Part shown: piece after piece, positions 1-7,573 of the stretch
How the letters are laid out: each line of letters opens with the position of its first letter
How positions within the stretch are numbered: position 1 is the stretch's first letter
From: Couchioplanes azureus
GTDB lineage: Bacteria > Actinomycetota > Actinomycetes > Mycobacteriales > Micromonosporaceae
Length of the DNA stretch: 64,000 nt
Assembly: GCF_014648355.1 (NCBI RefSeq)
Contig: NZ_BMQY01000003.1
Span: 780,999 to 844,998, forward strand
Direction: 5' to 3'
Notes under the pieces: model-generated
What the model was told of the DNA's origin: nothing
What the model saw: only the letters and a program-made list of their open reading frames with translations
The model's database searches: none
Made by a program: the position numbers and the translations under genes

Positions 1-1216
1 CACGCTCCCACAGCTCCAGCGCCTCGCGCAGCGTCGTCGGCACCCGGGGCGCGGCGTCGTCGCCGTACGCGTTGCCGTGGAACTCCTCCTCGAGCGACAG
101 CTCCTGCTCGATCCCGTGCAAGGCCCCGGCGACCAGCGCGGCGATGGCCAGGTAGGGGTTGACGTCGCCGCCGGGGACCCGGTTCTCCACCCGCATGCCC
201 TGGCCGTGCCCGGCGATGCGCAGGGCGCAGGTCCGGTTGTCGACCCCCCAGCGCAGCGCCGTCGGGGCGAAGGACCCGGGCTGATAGCGCTTGTACGAGT
301 TGATGTTGGGCGCGAAGAGCAGGCTGAACTCCCGCATAGTGGCGAGCAGCCCGGCGAGCACCCGCTGCCCGGTCACCGACAGGTGCGCGGGACCGTCGCC
401 GAGCATCGCCGAGCGCCCGTCCTCTCCCCGCAGCGAGAAGTGGATGTGGCAGGAGTTGCCCTCACGCTCGTTGGGCTTGGCCATGAAGGTCAGCGCCATC
501 CCCTCCTGGGCGGCGATCTCCTTGGCCCCGTTCTTGTAGATCACGTGGTGGTCGGCGCAGGTCAGCGCGTCGGCGTAGCGGAAGGCGATCTCGTGCTGGC
601 CGAAGTTGCACTCGCCCTTGGCGCTCTCGGGAACCAGCCCGGCGCCGGCCATGTCGTTGCGGATGCGGCGCAGCAACGGCTCGACACGGGCGGTGCCGAG
701 CAGCGAATAGTCCACGTTGTATTGGTTAGCGGGCACGAGGTCGCGGTAGTTCTTCGCGAACGCCCGCTCGTAGGTGTCCCGGTAGAGGACGAACTCCAGC
801 TCCGTGCCCGCGTACGCGGTGAGGCCGTGCGCCGCGAGCCGGTCGAGCTGATGGCGCAGGATCTGCCGCGGGGAGGCGTAGACCGGCCGGCCGTCGGTGG
901 TCTCGAGGTCGGCGAGGACCAGGGCGGTGCCGGGTTGCCACGGCACCGGCCGCAGCGTGGCGAAGTCGGGGCGCAGCACGAAGTCGCCGTAGCCGCTGTC
1001 CCACGACGACATCGCGTAGCCACCCACGGTGTTCATGTCGACGTCCACCGCCAGCAGGTAGTTGCAGCCCTCGCTGCCGCCGGTGGCGACCTCGTCCATG
1101 AAGTAGCGGCCGTGCAGCCGTTTGCCCTGCAGGCGGCCCTGCATGTCGGTGAGCGCGAGCAGCACGGTGTCGATGCTGCCGTTGTCGACGCCGACGGCGA
1201 GGTCCTCGAGATCCAT
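1..1216 (-). CDS. glutamine synthetase family protein (partial, C-terminus beyond left edge)
   Basis: The frame reads from an ATG at 1216 to the window edge, about 405 codons. It is a type I glutamine-synthetase fold: an N-terminal beta-grasp region with MQGRLQGKR, then GNSCHIHFSL (the metal and ATP region of the GS catalytic domain), and NRTCALRIAG followed by RVENRVPGGDVNPYLAIAAL near the right-hand end of the visible protein. Variant sequences such as GNSCHIH in place of the GSGMH of true GlnA suggest a GlnA3/GlnA4-type gamma-glutamyl ligase acting on polyamines, ethanolamine or another amine rather than ammonia; this is inference from family knowledge. It lies 72 nt downstream of an APC permease on the same strand, which fits uptake plus gamma-glutamylation of an amine. 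Substrate is not decided by the sequence. Confidence 0.93.
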   Translation of the reverse strand, partial: MDLEDLAVGVDNGSIDTVLLALTDMQGRLQGKRLHGRYFMDEVATGGSEGCNYLLAVDVDMNTVGGYAMSSWDSGYGDFVLRPDFATLRPVPWQPGTALVLADLETTDGRPVYASPRQILRHQLDRLAAHGLTAYAGTELEFVLYRDTYERAFAKNYRDLVPANQYNVDYSLLGTARVEPLLRRIRNDMAGAGLVPESAKGECNFGQHEIAFRYADALTCADHHVIYKNGAKEIAAQEGMALTFMAKPNEREGNSCHIHFSLRGEDGRSAMLGDGPAHLSVTGQRVLAGLLATMREFSLLFAPNINSYKRYQPGSFAPTALRWGVDNRTCALRIAGHGQGMRVENRVPGGDVNPYLAIAALVAGALHGIEQELSLEEEFHGNAYGDDAAPRVPTTLREALELWER

Positions 1217-1254
1217 GGGTGCAGTCCTATCGCATGGGGCCGACATTTTCCGCG

Positions 1255-1280
1255 GGCCGGGCCGGGAGTCCGGCCCGGCC
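1255..1280. terminator. GC-rich hairpin between permease and synthetase
   Basis: Perfect 11-bp inverted repeat GGCCGGGCCGG and CCGGCCCGGCC around a GAGT loop, in the 72-nt gap between the permease stop and the synthetase start. There is no T tract on the minus strand. It could weaken read-through into the synthetase gene or protect the upstream mRNA. Confidence 0.5.
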
Positions 1281-1288
1281 TCGGATGA

Positions 1289-2818
1289 TCACTCCGGCGG
1301 GGCCGGCATGGTCTGCTCTCCGTGTGCGGCCTTCTCGATGAGGTTCTGCCTGGGCCCGGTGAACCACTTCCGCGCGCTCGCGAACCACCAGACGCCGGCG
1401 GCGCCGACCACGACGAGTACGGCGACGATCGTGTAGTTGAAGGTCTTGGCCGTGATCGGGCTGGCCGTGGGCAGCACGAACAGGACGCAGATGATCCCGA
1501 CCCAGACGATGGCGACCCAGCCGATCGGCGCGCTCCACCTGCCGAGGTGCCACGGCCCCGGCCGGAAGTCCGGGCTGAGCCGGCGCAGCAGCACCGGTCC
1601 CACGTAGGCGATGTAGAGGCCGATGACGGCGATGGACGTGGCCGCGAGGTAGGCGGTCGTGTTCCACAACGACGGCAGCACCAGGATGGTGCTCATCGCC
1701 ACGCAGAGCCAGATGGAGTTGGTCGGCGTACCGGTGCGGGGGTTGACCTGCTTCCACAGCCGCGATCCGGGCAGCGCGCCGTCGCGGGCGAAGGCGAAGG
1801 CCATGCGCGAGTTCGCCGTGACCGAAGCCATGCCGCAGAACCACTGCGCCACCATGCAGATGAAGAGCAGGAAGGTCCCCAGATCGTGGCCGACGGCGTC
1901 GATGAAGATCTGGGCCGGCGGCAACCCCAGTGCGGTCGTACGCTCCGCCTCGTAGTCCTGGATGGACCAGGTGATGGCGACCAGAAGGACGAAACCGGCG
2001 ATCACCGAGACGACCACCGACATCACGATGCCTCGCGGCGCTGCGCGCGCCGCGTCGTGGGTCTCCTCCGCCACGTGCGCCGAGGCGTCATATCCGGTGT
2101 ACGTGTACTGCGCCATCAGCAGCCCCACGAGTACGGCGTAGGCGCCCGCCCCGGCGAACGTGAAGCCGGTCGCGTTCTGGACCTCGAAGAACACCTCGGA
2201 GATCGGCTTGTGGTTGTCGGGCACGACGGCGAGCACGACGACGATCACGGCGACGCCGGCGAGATGCCACCACGCGCTCACGTCGGACAGCAACCGGACC
2301 AGGTTCACGCCGAACGTGTTGAGCAGGCCGTGCACCACGATGACGACGAGAAAGATCAGGAAGGTCCGCCCCGCGGTGACCTCCATGTCGAAGGCCAGGC
2401 CGAGGAAGGCGGAGGTGGTGATCGCCGCCCCGAAGTCGATCGCGGCGGTGACCGCGACCTCGCCGAGGAAGTTGAACCACCCGACGAACCAGGCCCACGC
2501 GGCCTTGTTGCGCTTGGCGAGCGCGGCGGCCCACCAGTAGAGGGCGCCGGCGGTCGGATAGGCGGAGCAGACCTCCGCCATCGCCAGCGCCACGAAGGTG
2601 ACCATGACCCCGACGAAGAGCCAGCCGAGGGTGATGGCGAGCGGCCCGCCGGCGGTCATGGCGATCCCGTACGAGGTGATCGCGCCGGCAAGGATCGAGA
2701 TGATCGAGAAGGAGACCGCGAAGTTCGAGAAGCCGGACAGTCGGCGGTGCAGTTCCTGCTGGTAGCCGAGCTGGGCGAGCCGTTCTTCGTCGGTGCTGGG
2801 GACAGGGTCAGCGCTCAT
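1289..2818 (-). CDS. APC superfamily amino acid/amine permease
   Basis: A 509-residue integral membrane protein with about 12 hydrophobic segments. The N-terminus reads LAQLGYQQELHRRLSGFSNF, the hallmark entry of the amino acid/choline branch of the APC superfamily (GabP/Uga4-like relatives), followed by a first membrane helix rich in Ser and Gly. ATG start with GGGAG 8 nt upstream. It imports an amino acid, GABA or polyamine by cation symport; the substrate cannot be read from sequence. The next gene downstream on the same strand is a glutamine-synthetase-like enzyme, so the two probably form a catabolic uptake pair. Confidence 0.93.
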   Translation of the reverse strand: MSADPVPSTDEERLAQLGYQQELHRRLSGFSNFAVSFSIISILAGAITSYGIAMTAGGPLAITLGWLFVGVMVTFVALAMAEVCSAYPTAGALYWWAAALAKRNKAAWAWFVGWFNFLGEVAVTAAIDFGAAITTSAFLGLAFDMEVTAGRTFLIFLVVIVVHGLLNTFGVNLVRLLSDVSAWWHLAGVAVIVVVLAVVPDNHKPISEVFFEVQNATGFTFAGAGAYAVLVGLLMAQYTYTGYDASAHVAEETHDAARAAPRGIVMSVVVSVIAGFVLLVAITWSIQDYEAERTTALGLPPAQIFIDAVGHDLGTFLLFICMVAQWFCGMASVTANSRMAFAFARDGALPGSRLWKQVNPRTGTPTNSIWLCVAMSTILVLPSLWNTTAYLAATSIAVIGLYIAYVGPVLLRRLSPDFRPGPWHLGRWSAPIGWVAIVWVGIICVLFVLPTASPITAKTFNYTIVAVLVVVGAAGVWWFASARKWFTGPRQNLIEKAAHGEQTMPAPPE

Positions 2819-3287
2819 GCAGGCTCCCTAGACCGAGGGTCGGCTGTGACCTGGGCCACCGCCGTTGGGTGATGATCCACCCGAGGCGCGACGGCCGTCA
2901 ATGAGCGGGGCTAATTGCGTTGCCCGGCGCGAATCGCGGAAGGCACACTCGTACGCATGTCAGGGCTCAGGAAAGCGCGGCACGGCCTCATCCGCCGCAC
3001 CCGCGCAGCCCTGCCGGTGTTCTGACGCCGCAAACGCGGCGCGCGAGCCCTCGGCAGGCATCGCGAACACCAGAGGAGCAGCCGTCCCCGGCGCTCCCAC
3101 CCGCGACGACGCGGGGCGCGGTCACCTCTCTCTCGCCACAGCGATGCGCTGTGCCACGCGCCCGCCCCGCGTCGTCGCCCTCTCCCCTTCCCCCCACCTC
3201 GCCCCGCTTCCTGGGTTCCCGATCGCCAGCCCGGCCCGGTACGGCCAGACGGTGCGGCCCGGCGCAGCGGCGCAGCAGGGTGCAGTG
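2819..3287. other. intergenic region, no gene supported
   Basis: Upstream of the permease. Several long open frames cross it on both strands, but they are simply stop-poor GC-rich DNA with Arg/Ala/Pro translations and no recognisable domain or ribosome-binding site. The permease promoter should lie near 2820-2900; no convincing -35/-10 pair was seen. Confidence 0.5.
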
Positions 3288-3392
3288 CGGCCCGACGCGG
3301 CCCGGCGCGGTGCGGTGCAGCGCGGCCCGACGCGGCCCGGCGCGGTGCGGTGCAGCGCGGCCCGACGCGGCCCGGCGCGGTGCGGTGCAGCG
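3288..3392. repeat. 35-bp tandem repeat, 3 copies
   Basis: Three near-identical copies starting at 3288, 3323 and 3358, each built from CGGCCCGACGCGGCCCGG and GCGGTGCGGTGCAGCG. The period is not a multiple of three, so this is most likely non-coding minisatellite DNA. Some shorter related GC repeats flank it on both sides. Confidence 0.9.
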
Positions 3393-3495
3393 CAGCCGGC
3401 GCAGAACAGGTCAGCGCAGTGCGGTGCGGCCCGGCGGCGCAGCGCGGTGCGGCGGCGGACGCGCACCGGCGAGATCAATGCGCGGTGCCGTCCGG

Positions 3496-3625
3496 CCCGG
3501 TGCGGCCCGGCCCGGTGCGGCCCAGCCCGATGCGGCCCAGCCCGATGCGGCCCAGCCCGATGCGGCCCAGCCCGATGCGGCCCAGCCCGATGCGGCCCAG
3601 CCCGATGCGGCCCAGCCCGATGCGG
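3496..3625. repeat. 15-bp tandem repeat, 8 full copies plus a partial one
   Basis: Units of CCCGATGCGGCCCAG at exact 15-bp spacing; the first two copies carry GG in place of GA (CCCGGTGCGGCCC). The array ends at 3625 and is followed by an abrupt change to A/T-containing DNA that holds a TTGACA at 3683-3688. All frames are open through it, producing artefactual repeat peptides on both strands. Confidence 0.93.
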
Positions 3626-3773
3626 CGCGCACGGCGGCGCGGCCGCGCCGCGGCGAAAAATCTACAGCGGCGAGTCTAGAAATTGACACCTGGCGGGCCT
3701 AACATCGTGGTGGTCGGCCACGCACAGCCGACACGCAACTGGCATTGACCCTGAGTTGGTTAAGGAGGACGAG

Positions 3774-3908
3774 ATACCGCAGCAACGCGTAATCGCCACG
3801 TCCCCGAATCGACAAGAGGTGATCGCAGCCGATGCCCATCACTCCGGCCATCCGCTAGCGGCACGCAGGCGGAACGGCCTTGCCGGCGACGGTCGGCAGC
3901 AGAATTGA
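3774..3908 (+). CDS. possible 44-residue mini-protein with ATA start codon
   Basis: A strong ribosome-binding site, AAGGAGG at 3762-3768, is followed after 5 nt by ATA rather than ATG/GTG. The frame then runs PQQRVIATSPNRQEVIAADA..., ends at TGA 3906-3908, and has balanced amino-acid usage unlike the surrounding repeats. A 12-bp-stem hairpin starts 5 nt past the stop, as expected for a short transcript. A TTGACA box lies at 3683-3688. Alternatives: translation starts at the in-frame GTG 3816 or TTG 3755; the gene was killed by an ATG-to-ATA change; or this is a small RNA or leader with no product. Family not recognised. Confidence 0.4.
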   Translation: MPQQRVIATSPNRQEVIAADAHHSGHPLAARRRNGLAGDGRQQN

Positions 3909-3912
3909 AAAG

Positions 3913-3943
3913 CCAAGGCCCCGGTAACCCGCCGGGGCCTTGG
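3913..3943 (+). terminator. strong hairpin terminator
   Basis: Perfect inverted repeat CCAAGGCCCCGG / CCGGGGCCTTGG with a 7-nt loop TAACCCG, preceded by an A-rich stretch (GAAAAG). It closes a short transcription unit starting somewhere in 3690-3770 and insulates the MerR-type gene that follows. Confidence 0.8.
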
Positions 3944-4040
3944 ACTATGTCACCCAACAGTCACCCGATCTCCACCGACGACCTCCTGTCGTCCCGACCA
4001 CCTGCACTACCGAACACGTGTCACTTTTCCGGAAGGCTCG

Positions 4041-4472
4041 ATGACCGCCACGCTCGACGACGCCGACTTCCCGGCGTACACCATGGGCCGCGCCGCCGAC
4101 ATCCTCGGCGTGACGCCCGCGTTCCTGCGCAGCCTCGGCACGGCCGGGCTGATCGAGCCGGAACGCTCACTAGGCGGTCACAGGCGGTACTCGCGGCATC
4201 AGCTCCAGCTGGCCGGTCGCGTACGCCAGCTCCTCGACGAGGGAATCCTCCTGACGGCCGCCTGCCGCATCGTCACCCTGGAAGACCGGCTCACGGCGGC
4301 CCACCGCCGAATCATCGAACTGGGCGGCACCCTCACCCCCGACGACGACGCCGACCTGCCCACCCCGACACACCCGGACATCGTCACCACGAACTACTAC
4401 CCGACACCCCGCGCCGACCGCTCCACCTCACCCCCACGAGCCCGTGAGCACCGCCAACCCCCGACGTCCTGA
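4041..4472 (+). CDS. MerR-family DNA-binding regulator
   Basis: 143 residues. An N-terminal winged-helix MerR domain occupies about residues 12-75: YTMGRAADILGVTPAFLRSLG, then GGHRRYSRHQL, the wing motif typical of MerR and BldC proteins. It is followed by a short helical segment with TLEDRL and a Pro/Thr/Asp-rich tail that looks disordered. There is no sensor domain with Cys residues, so it is not a metal sensor. Start ATG with GGAAGG 4 nt upstream. An ACACGTGT palindrome at 4014-4021 lies just in front and could be an operator. It stands alone; target genes unknown. Confidence 0.85.
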   Translation: MTATLDDADFPAYTMGRAADILGVTPAFLRSLGTAGLIEPERSLGGHRRYSRHQLQLAGRVRQLLDEGILLTAACRIVTLEDRLTAAHRRIIELGGTLTPDDDADLPTPTHPDIVTTNYYPTPRADRSTSPPRAREHRQPPTS

Positions 4473-4510
4473 GGACCACCGCCCGCCCGCAGCACCAAGC
4501 ACGACCCGCA

Positions 4511-4594
4511 GCACCTGCCCGCAACACCACCCGCCACAGCACCTGCCCGCGACACCACCCGCCACAGCACCTGCCCGCAACACCACCCGCCACA
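4511..4594. repeat. 28-bp tandem repeat, 3 copies
   Basis: Copies start at 4511, 4539 and 4567 and contain GCACCTGCCCGCAACACCAC followed by CCGCCACA; single-base differences only. The array lies directly downstream of the MerR-type gene, whose coding frame closes at 4472. Period not divisible by three. Confidence 0.9.
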
Positions 4595-4660
4595 GCACCA
4601 AGCACCACCACGGCCCACCAGCCGCGAGGCGGCAATCCGACGGAATCCCGCTCCGACCCT

Positions 4661-4780
4661 GAGCGGCCAGCACGGCGAGGCCGGCGCGACCCCTGAGCCG
4701 CCAGCACGGCCAAGCCCCGCCCGACCCCTGAGCCGCCAGCACGGCCAAGCGCCGCCCGACCCCTCAGCGGCCAGCACGCC
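4661..4780. repeat. 35-bp imperfect tandem repeat, about 3.4 copies
   Basis: Units begin GAGCCGCCAGCACGGCCAAG and end CCCGACCCCT, starting at 4661, 4695, 4730 and a partial at 4765. The array overlaps the 3' end of the SDR remnant (stop at 4764-4766) and may have replaced the rest of that gene. Confidence 0.85.
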
Positions 4781-4928
4781 GAACACGGCGCACGGCGCGC
4801 TGCAATGCTCCCGCGGCCCGTCCGGGCAGGACGAACTTGTCGCTGCCGCGGAGAATCTCGACCGCCGCGGCGACACCGATGCCCGAGCTTGCCCCTGTGA
4901 TCACCACCATCCCGGCGCACACGGCCAT
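4764..4928 (-). pseudogene. short-chain dehydrogenase/reductase, N-terminal remnant
   Basis: A 54-codon frame starting at ATG 4928 reads MVVITGASSGIG at residues 6-17, the exact Rossmann nucleotide-binding motif TGxxxGIG of SDR enzymes, then FVLPGRAAGALQRAV, which matches the second beta strand and following helix. It stops at 4764, where the 35-bp repeat array takes over. SDR enzymes need about 230-280 residues, including the Ser-Tyr-Lys catalytic triad, none of which is present. I read this as a decayed gene truncated by repeat DNA. Confidence 0.7.
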
Positions 4929-4953
4929 TGGTTCACTTCACTAGCGTGGACCC

Positions 4954-5655
4954 ATGCTGCGGATCATGGAGGGCCAGGCCGTCCGCGTGTGGGGTGCGAC
5001 CGCTGGGCTGGCGATCCTCGCGGGAGCGGCCGTCATGCTTGGTGCGCTGATCGCCGCGCCGGGCTCCTGGCTGCTGGGGTACGTGAGCGAGGCGGGCACC
5101 GCGGCGGCGCCGTGGGCTACCGCGTACCGATGGGGTCTGATCGTTCTCAGTGGCGGTGTGGCGCTGCTCGCGCTGGCGCTGCGGCCGCAGTCCCGACCGG
5201 TCGCCGCCCTGCTGGGCGGCACCGCCGTCTTCGCCGCGACCTCGGGCTCGGTGCCCTGCACCGACCGGTGCCCTCTGCCACCTTTCGAACCGACCACCCC
5301 GAGCGACGTGATCCATTCCGCCGCCAGCATCGTCGGCATGGTGCTGTTGGCCGGCGCCATGCTTCTCGTCGCCGTATCGGCCGCCTTCCGCCCGGCCGCA
5401 CGCCGCCTGGCGGGCGTTCATGCCGCCCTCACCATTCCCCTGGGCGGCGCGCTCGGCCTGATCATGCTCTTCGTAGGTCGCGGCCAAGCCGGGGCGATCC
5501 TGGAACGGATCATGCTCGCCGTCGCCGCCAGCTGGCTCATCGGCACCTCCATCTTGACGATATTACGTAGTTCCGTAAGACTACCACCATGGATGCCTCA
5601 GCCGAACCCCTCGAGCACCGGGTCTCGGAGCTCGAACGCCGCCTCGCGGAGCTGA
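4954..5655 (+). CDS. DUF998 family membrane protein
   Basis: 233 residues with six predicted hydrophobic segments between about residues 12 and 205. An extracytoplasmic stretch, CTDRCPLPP at about 107-115, precedes TTPSDVIHSAASIVGM, a conserved block of the DUF998 family. Function unknown; the family consists of small integral membrane proteins often paired with HTH regulators. The last 22 codons overlap the start of the ArsR-type gene (5589), so the C-terminus beyond VRLPP is probably not conserved. Alternative start at ATG 4966. Faces the SDR remnant across 25 bp. Confidence 0.8.
   Translation: MLRIMEGQAVRVWGATAGLAILAGAAVMLGALIAAPGSWLLGYVSEAGTAAAPWATAYRWGLIVLSGGVALLALALRPQSRPVAALLGGTAVFAATSGSVPCTDRCPLPPFEPTTPSDVIHSAASIVGMVLLAGAMLLVAVSAAFRPAARRLAGVHAALTIPLGGALGLIMLFVGRGQAGAILERIMLAVAASWLIGTSILTILRSSVRLPPWMPQPNPSSTGSRSSNAASRS
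5554..5581 (+). promoter_or_regulatory. promoter with embedded inverted repeat for the ArsR-type gene
   Basis: TTGACG at 5554-5559, a 16-nt spacer and TAAGAC at 5576-5581 place the expected transcription start at or next to the ATG at 5589, implying a leaderless mRNA. An inverted repeat TTACG (5563-5567) / CGTAA (5574-5578) lies between and over the boxes, well placed for repression by the encoded HTH protein. Confidence 0.5.
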
Positions 5656-6113
5656 CCAGCACGGTCCACGGCCGCACGCCGCGCTCCGGCGACCGGCATC
5701 CGCCGGATGTCTTCTGGGCACTGGAAGGCCTCCGCGAGAGGGTCGGCGACGACAACGGTGGCGCCGTGCTCTTCACCGGCACGGTCAACCTGCCCACGGG
5801 CGAGCACTACGACTGGCAGTTCGGCACGGCAGTGGACGACATCTTCGAGTCCGACTGGTCCGACTGGGCCAGCACGCTGGGGGCCCTGGGCCATCCGGTT
5901 CGGCTGCTGCTGTTGCGCCGAGTCCTGGCCGGCACACGGAAGGCCACGGAGCTCGCCGACGACGACGCGCTCGGGACCACCGGCCAGATCTACCACCACC
6001 TGCGCCAGCTCGTCAGCGCCGGCTGGCTGCACACGGCGGCCCGCGGGCAATATGCCGTGCCCGGCGAGAGAGTCGTGCCGCTGCTCGTCGTCCTCTCAGG
6101 AGCGCAGCGATGA
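5589..6113 (+). CDS. ArsR-like winged-helix regulator
   Basis: 174 residues. A short N-terminal coiled-coil-like segment (ELERRLAELTS) precedes a winged-helix domain at about 95-165: LGALGHPVRLLLLRRVL, TGQIYHHLRQLVSAGWLHT and the wing GQYAVPGERV. This is the layout of ArsR/HTH_20 regulators, but no metal-binding CxC motif is present. The stop overlaps the histidine kinase start by 4 nt (ATGA), so the two genes are translationally coupled. It probably represses its own promoter and with it the kinase-regulator-ABC unit downstream. Confidence 0.85.
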   Translation: MDASAEPLEHRVSELERRLAELTSTVHGRTPRSGDRHPPDVFWALEGLRERVGDDNGGAVLFTGTVNLPTGEHYDWQFGTAVDDIFESDWSDWASTLGALGHPVRLLLLRRVLAGTRKATELADDDALGTTGQIYHHLRQLVSAGWLHTAARGQYAVPGERVVPLLVVLSGAQR

Positions 6114-7573
6114 GCGCGGTCTCCGCCGGCGGCGCGCTCGCGCTTCCGCAACCCCGCGAACGAGGCACCCCCGCAGCGGCCTCCGACCACTGGCGGCGGC
6201 CCGGTCCGACGGCCTCCCAGCGAAGGGCGGACCTGGCGATCGGCCTCGGCGTCGCGGCGCTCGCCGTGCTGAACGTCGTCCTGGCCCGCAGCGCCGGCAT
6301 CTTCGCCAGTGCAAACCCGCCGTCTCTCGCCGAGCAGATCTGCTGGTCCCTGGCGGGCACCGTTCCGCTGATCTGGCGTCGCGCCCACCCTGAGATCGTC
6401 GCGGTGGTTGTCGCCGTCGCCTTCATCTCGGGGCAGTACCGGGGCGTGCAGGAGCAGCAGGTGGCCTCGGGGGCGATCTTCGCCGCGGTCTACGCACTGG
6501 GTGCCTGGGGACGAGACCGGCCACGCGCCCGCTGGCTACGGCTGGTCATCATCGCCGCGATGTTCGTGTGGCTCGCCGTGGCCTGGCTGATGGCTCACGA
6601 CGACCTGCCGGCCGACGGCCTGCCCGGAGCCTCGGGCGAACTGCCGCCGCTGCTGGCCTCGATCATCAACGGCGTACTGATCAACGCGCTCTTCTTCGGG
6701 TTCGCCTTCCTGTTCGGCGAGACGGCCTGGCAGGCGGCGCGCCGAAGGCATCAGCTCGAGGAGCAGGCCGCCGAGCTGCGCGCGGCCCAGGCCTTGATCA
6801 GCGAGCAGGCCGTGCTGGGCGAGCGGGTACGCATCGCCCGCGAGCTGCACGACGTCGTGGCACACCACGTCTCGGTCATGGGCATCCAAGCGTCGGCGAG
6901 CCGGCGGGCGATGGACCGGAACCCGGAGCTTGCCCGCACCGCCCTCTCCGCCATCGAGCAGTGCTCGCGCACCGCAGTGGACGAGCTGCGCCGCATGCTG
7001 GGCGCCCTGCGCGCCGCGGATCGCCCGGGTGACGGTAAGGCGCTTCCGCACCAGCGGTCGGTCGACCGTCCGGCCGGGATAGAGCAGGTGGAAGAGCTGG
7101 TCGATCGGGCACGCGCGGCCGGCCTGGAGGGGCGGCTCGGCGTGCACGGCACGCCGCGGACGGTGCCGGAGTCCGTCTCGCAGGCGGCGTACCGGATCGT
7201 GCAGGAGGCGGTCACCAACACGCTCAAGCATGCGAACGCGACGACGATCGACGTCCGGATCCGCTACCTCGCCCACGAACTGGAGCTGGACATCGCCGAC
7301 GACGGGCGCGGCGACACATCCGGCACGGCGAGCGGCCTCGGCCTCATCGGCATGCGCGAGCGGGTGGCCGTGCACGACGGCCACCTCGAAACCGGCGCCC
7401 GCGCCGGCGGCGGCTTCCGCGTGCGCGCCCGACTGCCGATCGCGCCGGATACCGACACCTCGGCGGCGCCGGATACCGACGCCTCGGCAGTGCCGGACAC
7501 CGACGCCTCGGCAGTGCCGGATACCGACGCCTCAGCAGTGCCGGGCACCGACACGACAGGAGATCCATCTTGA
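6110..7573 (+). CDS. two-component sensor histidine kinase, NarL/DesK type
   Basis: 487 residues. Membrane segments lie roughly at residues 40-60, 75-135 and 180-210. A HisKA_3 dimerisation domain follows with RIARELHDVVAHHVSV, whose phospho-accepting His is residue 247, then a HATPase_c domain with EAVTNTLKHANA (N box), DDGRG and GLGLIGMRERV (G boxes). After about residue 445 the protein turns into repeats of (A/V)PDTDASA, encoded by a 24-bp tandem repeat. Overlaps its response regulator by 4 nt (TTGA). The signal is unknown; the cognate output is presumably the NatAB-like exporter downstream. Confidence 0.93.
   Translation: MSAVSAGGALALPQPRERGTPAAASDHWRRPGPTASQRRADLAIGLGVAALAVLNVVLARSAGIFASANPPSLAEQICWSLAGTVPLIWRRAHPEIVAVVVAVAFISGQYRGVQEQQVASGAIFAAVYALGAWGRDRPRARWLRLVIIAAMFVWLAVAWLMAHDDLPADGLPGASGELPPLLASIINGVLINALFFGFAFLFGETAWQAARRRHQLEEQAAELRAAQALISEQAVLGERVRIARELHDVVAHHVSVMGIQASASRRAMDRNPELARTALSAIEQCSRTAVDELRRMLGALRAADRPGDGKALPHQRSVDRPAGIEQVEELVDRARAAGLEGRLGVHGTPRTVPESVSQAAYRIVQEAVTNTLKHANATTIDVRIRYLAHELELDIADDGRGDTSGTASGLGLIGMRERVAVHDGHLETGARAGGGFRVRARLPIAPDTDTSAAPDTDASAVPDTDASAVPDTDASAVPGTDTTGDPS
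7442..7552. repeat. 24-bp in-frame tandem repeat in the kinase 3' end
   Basis: Four copies plus a partial one of GTGCCGGATACCGACGCCTC + GGCA, starting at 7442, 7466, 7490, 7514 and 7538. In the kinase frame each unit encodes an 8-residue APDTDASA-like repeat, forming an acidic disordered tail after the ATPase domain. Confidence 0.93.

Noticed and set aside
1322..2872. 516-codon plus-strand frame opposite the APC permease
   Set aside because: Arg/Gly/Pro/His-rich shadow with no domain; permease motifs and RBS are on the other strand.
2865..3702. Several overlapping repeat-rich frames on both strands (ARCGP, QPDAA, GWAAS repeats)
   Set aside because: They are readings of 15- and 35-bp tandem repeats; no frame has a ribosome-binding site and the 35-bp period shifts frame at each copy.
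3700..3945. tRNA or other structured RNA gene before the 3913-3943 hairpin
   Set aside because: No cloverleaf, no GTTC-A T-loop and no CCA-like acceptor pairing could be drawn; a short coding unit explains the RBS and hairpin better.
4041..4472. BldC orthologue
   Set aside because: The wing GGHRRYS is BldC-like, but the protein has twice the length and a different N-terminal half; BldC is about 70 residues.
4384..4920. Minus-strand frames of 106-178 codons over the 4.4-4.9 kb repeats
   Set aside because: They are Trp/Gly/Arg-rich readings of the 28- and 35-bp repeats; only the separate 54-codon SDR frame carries a real motif.
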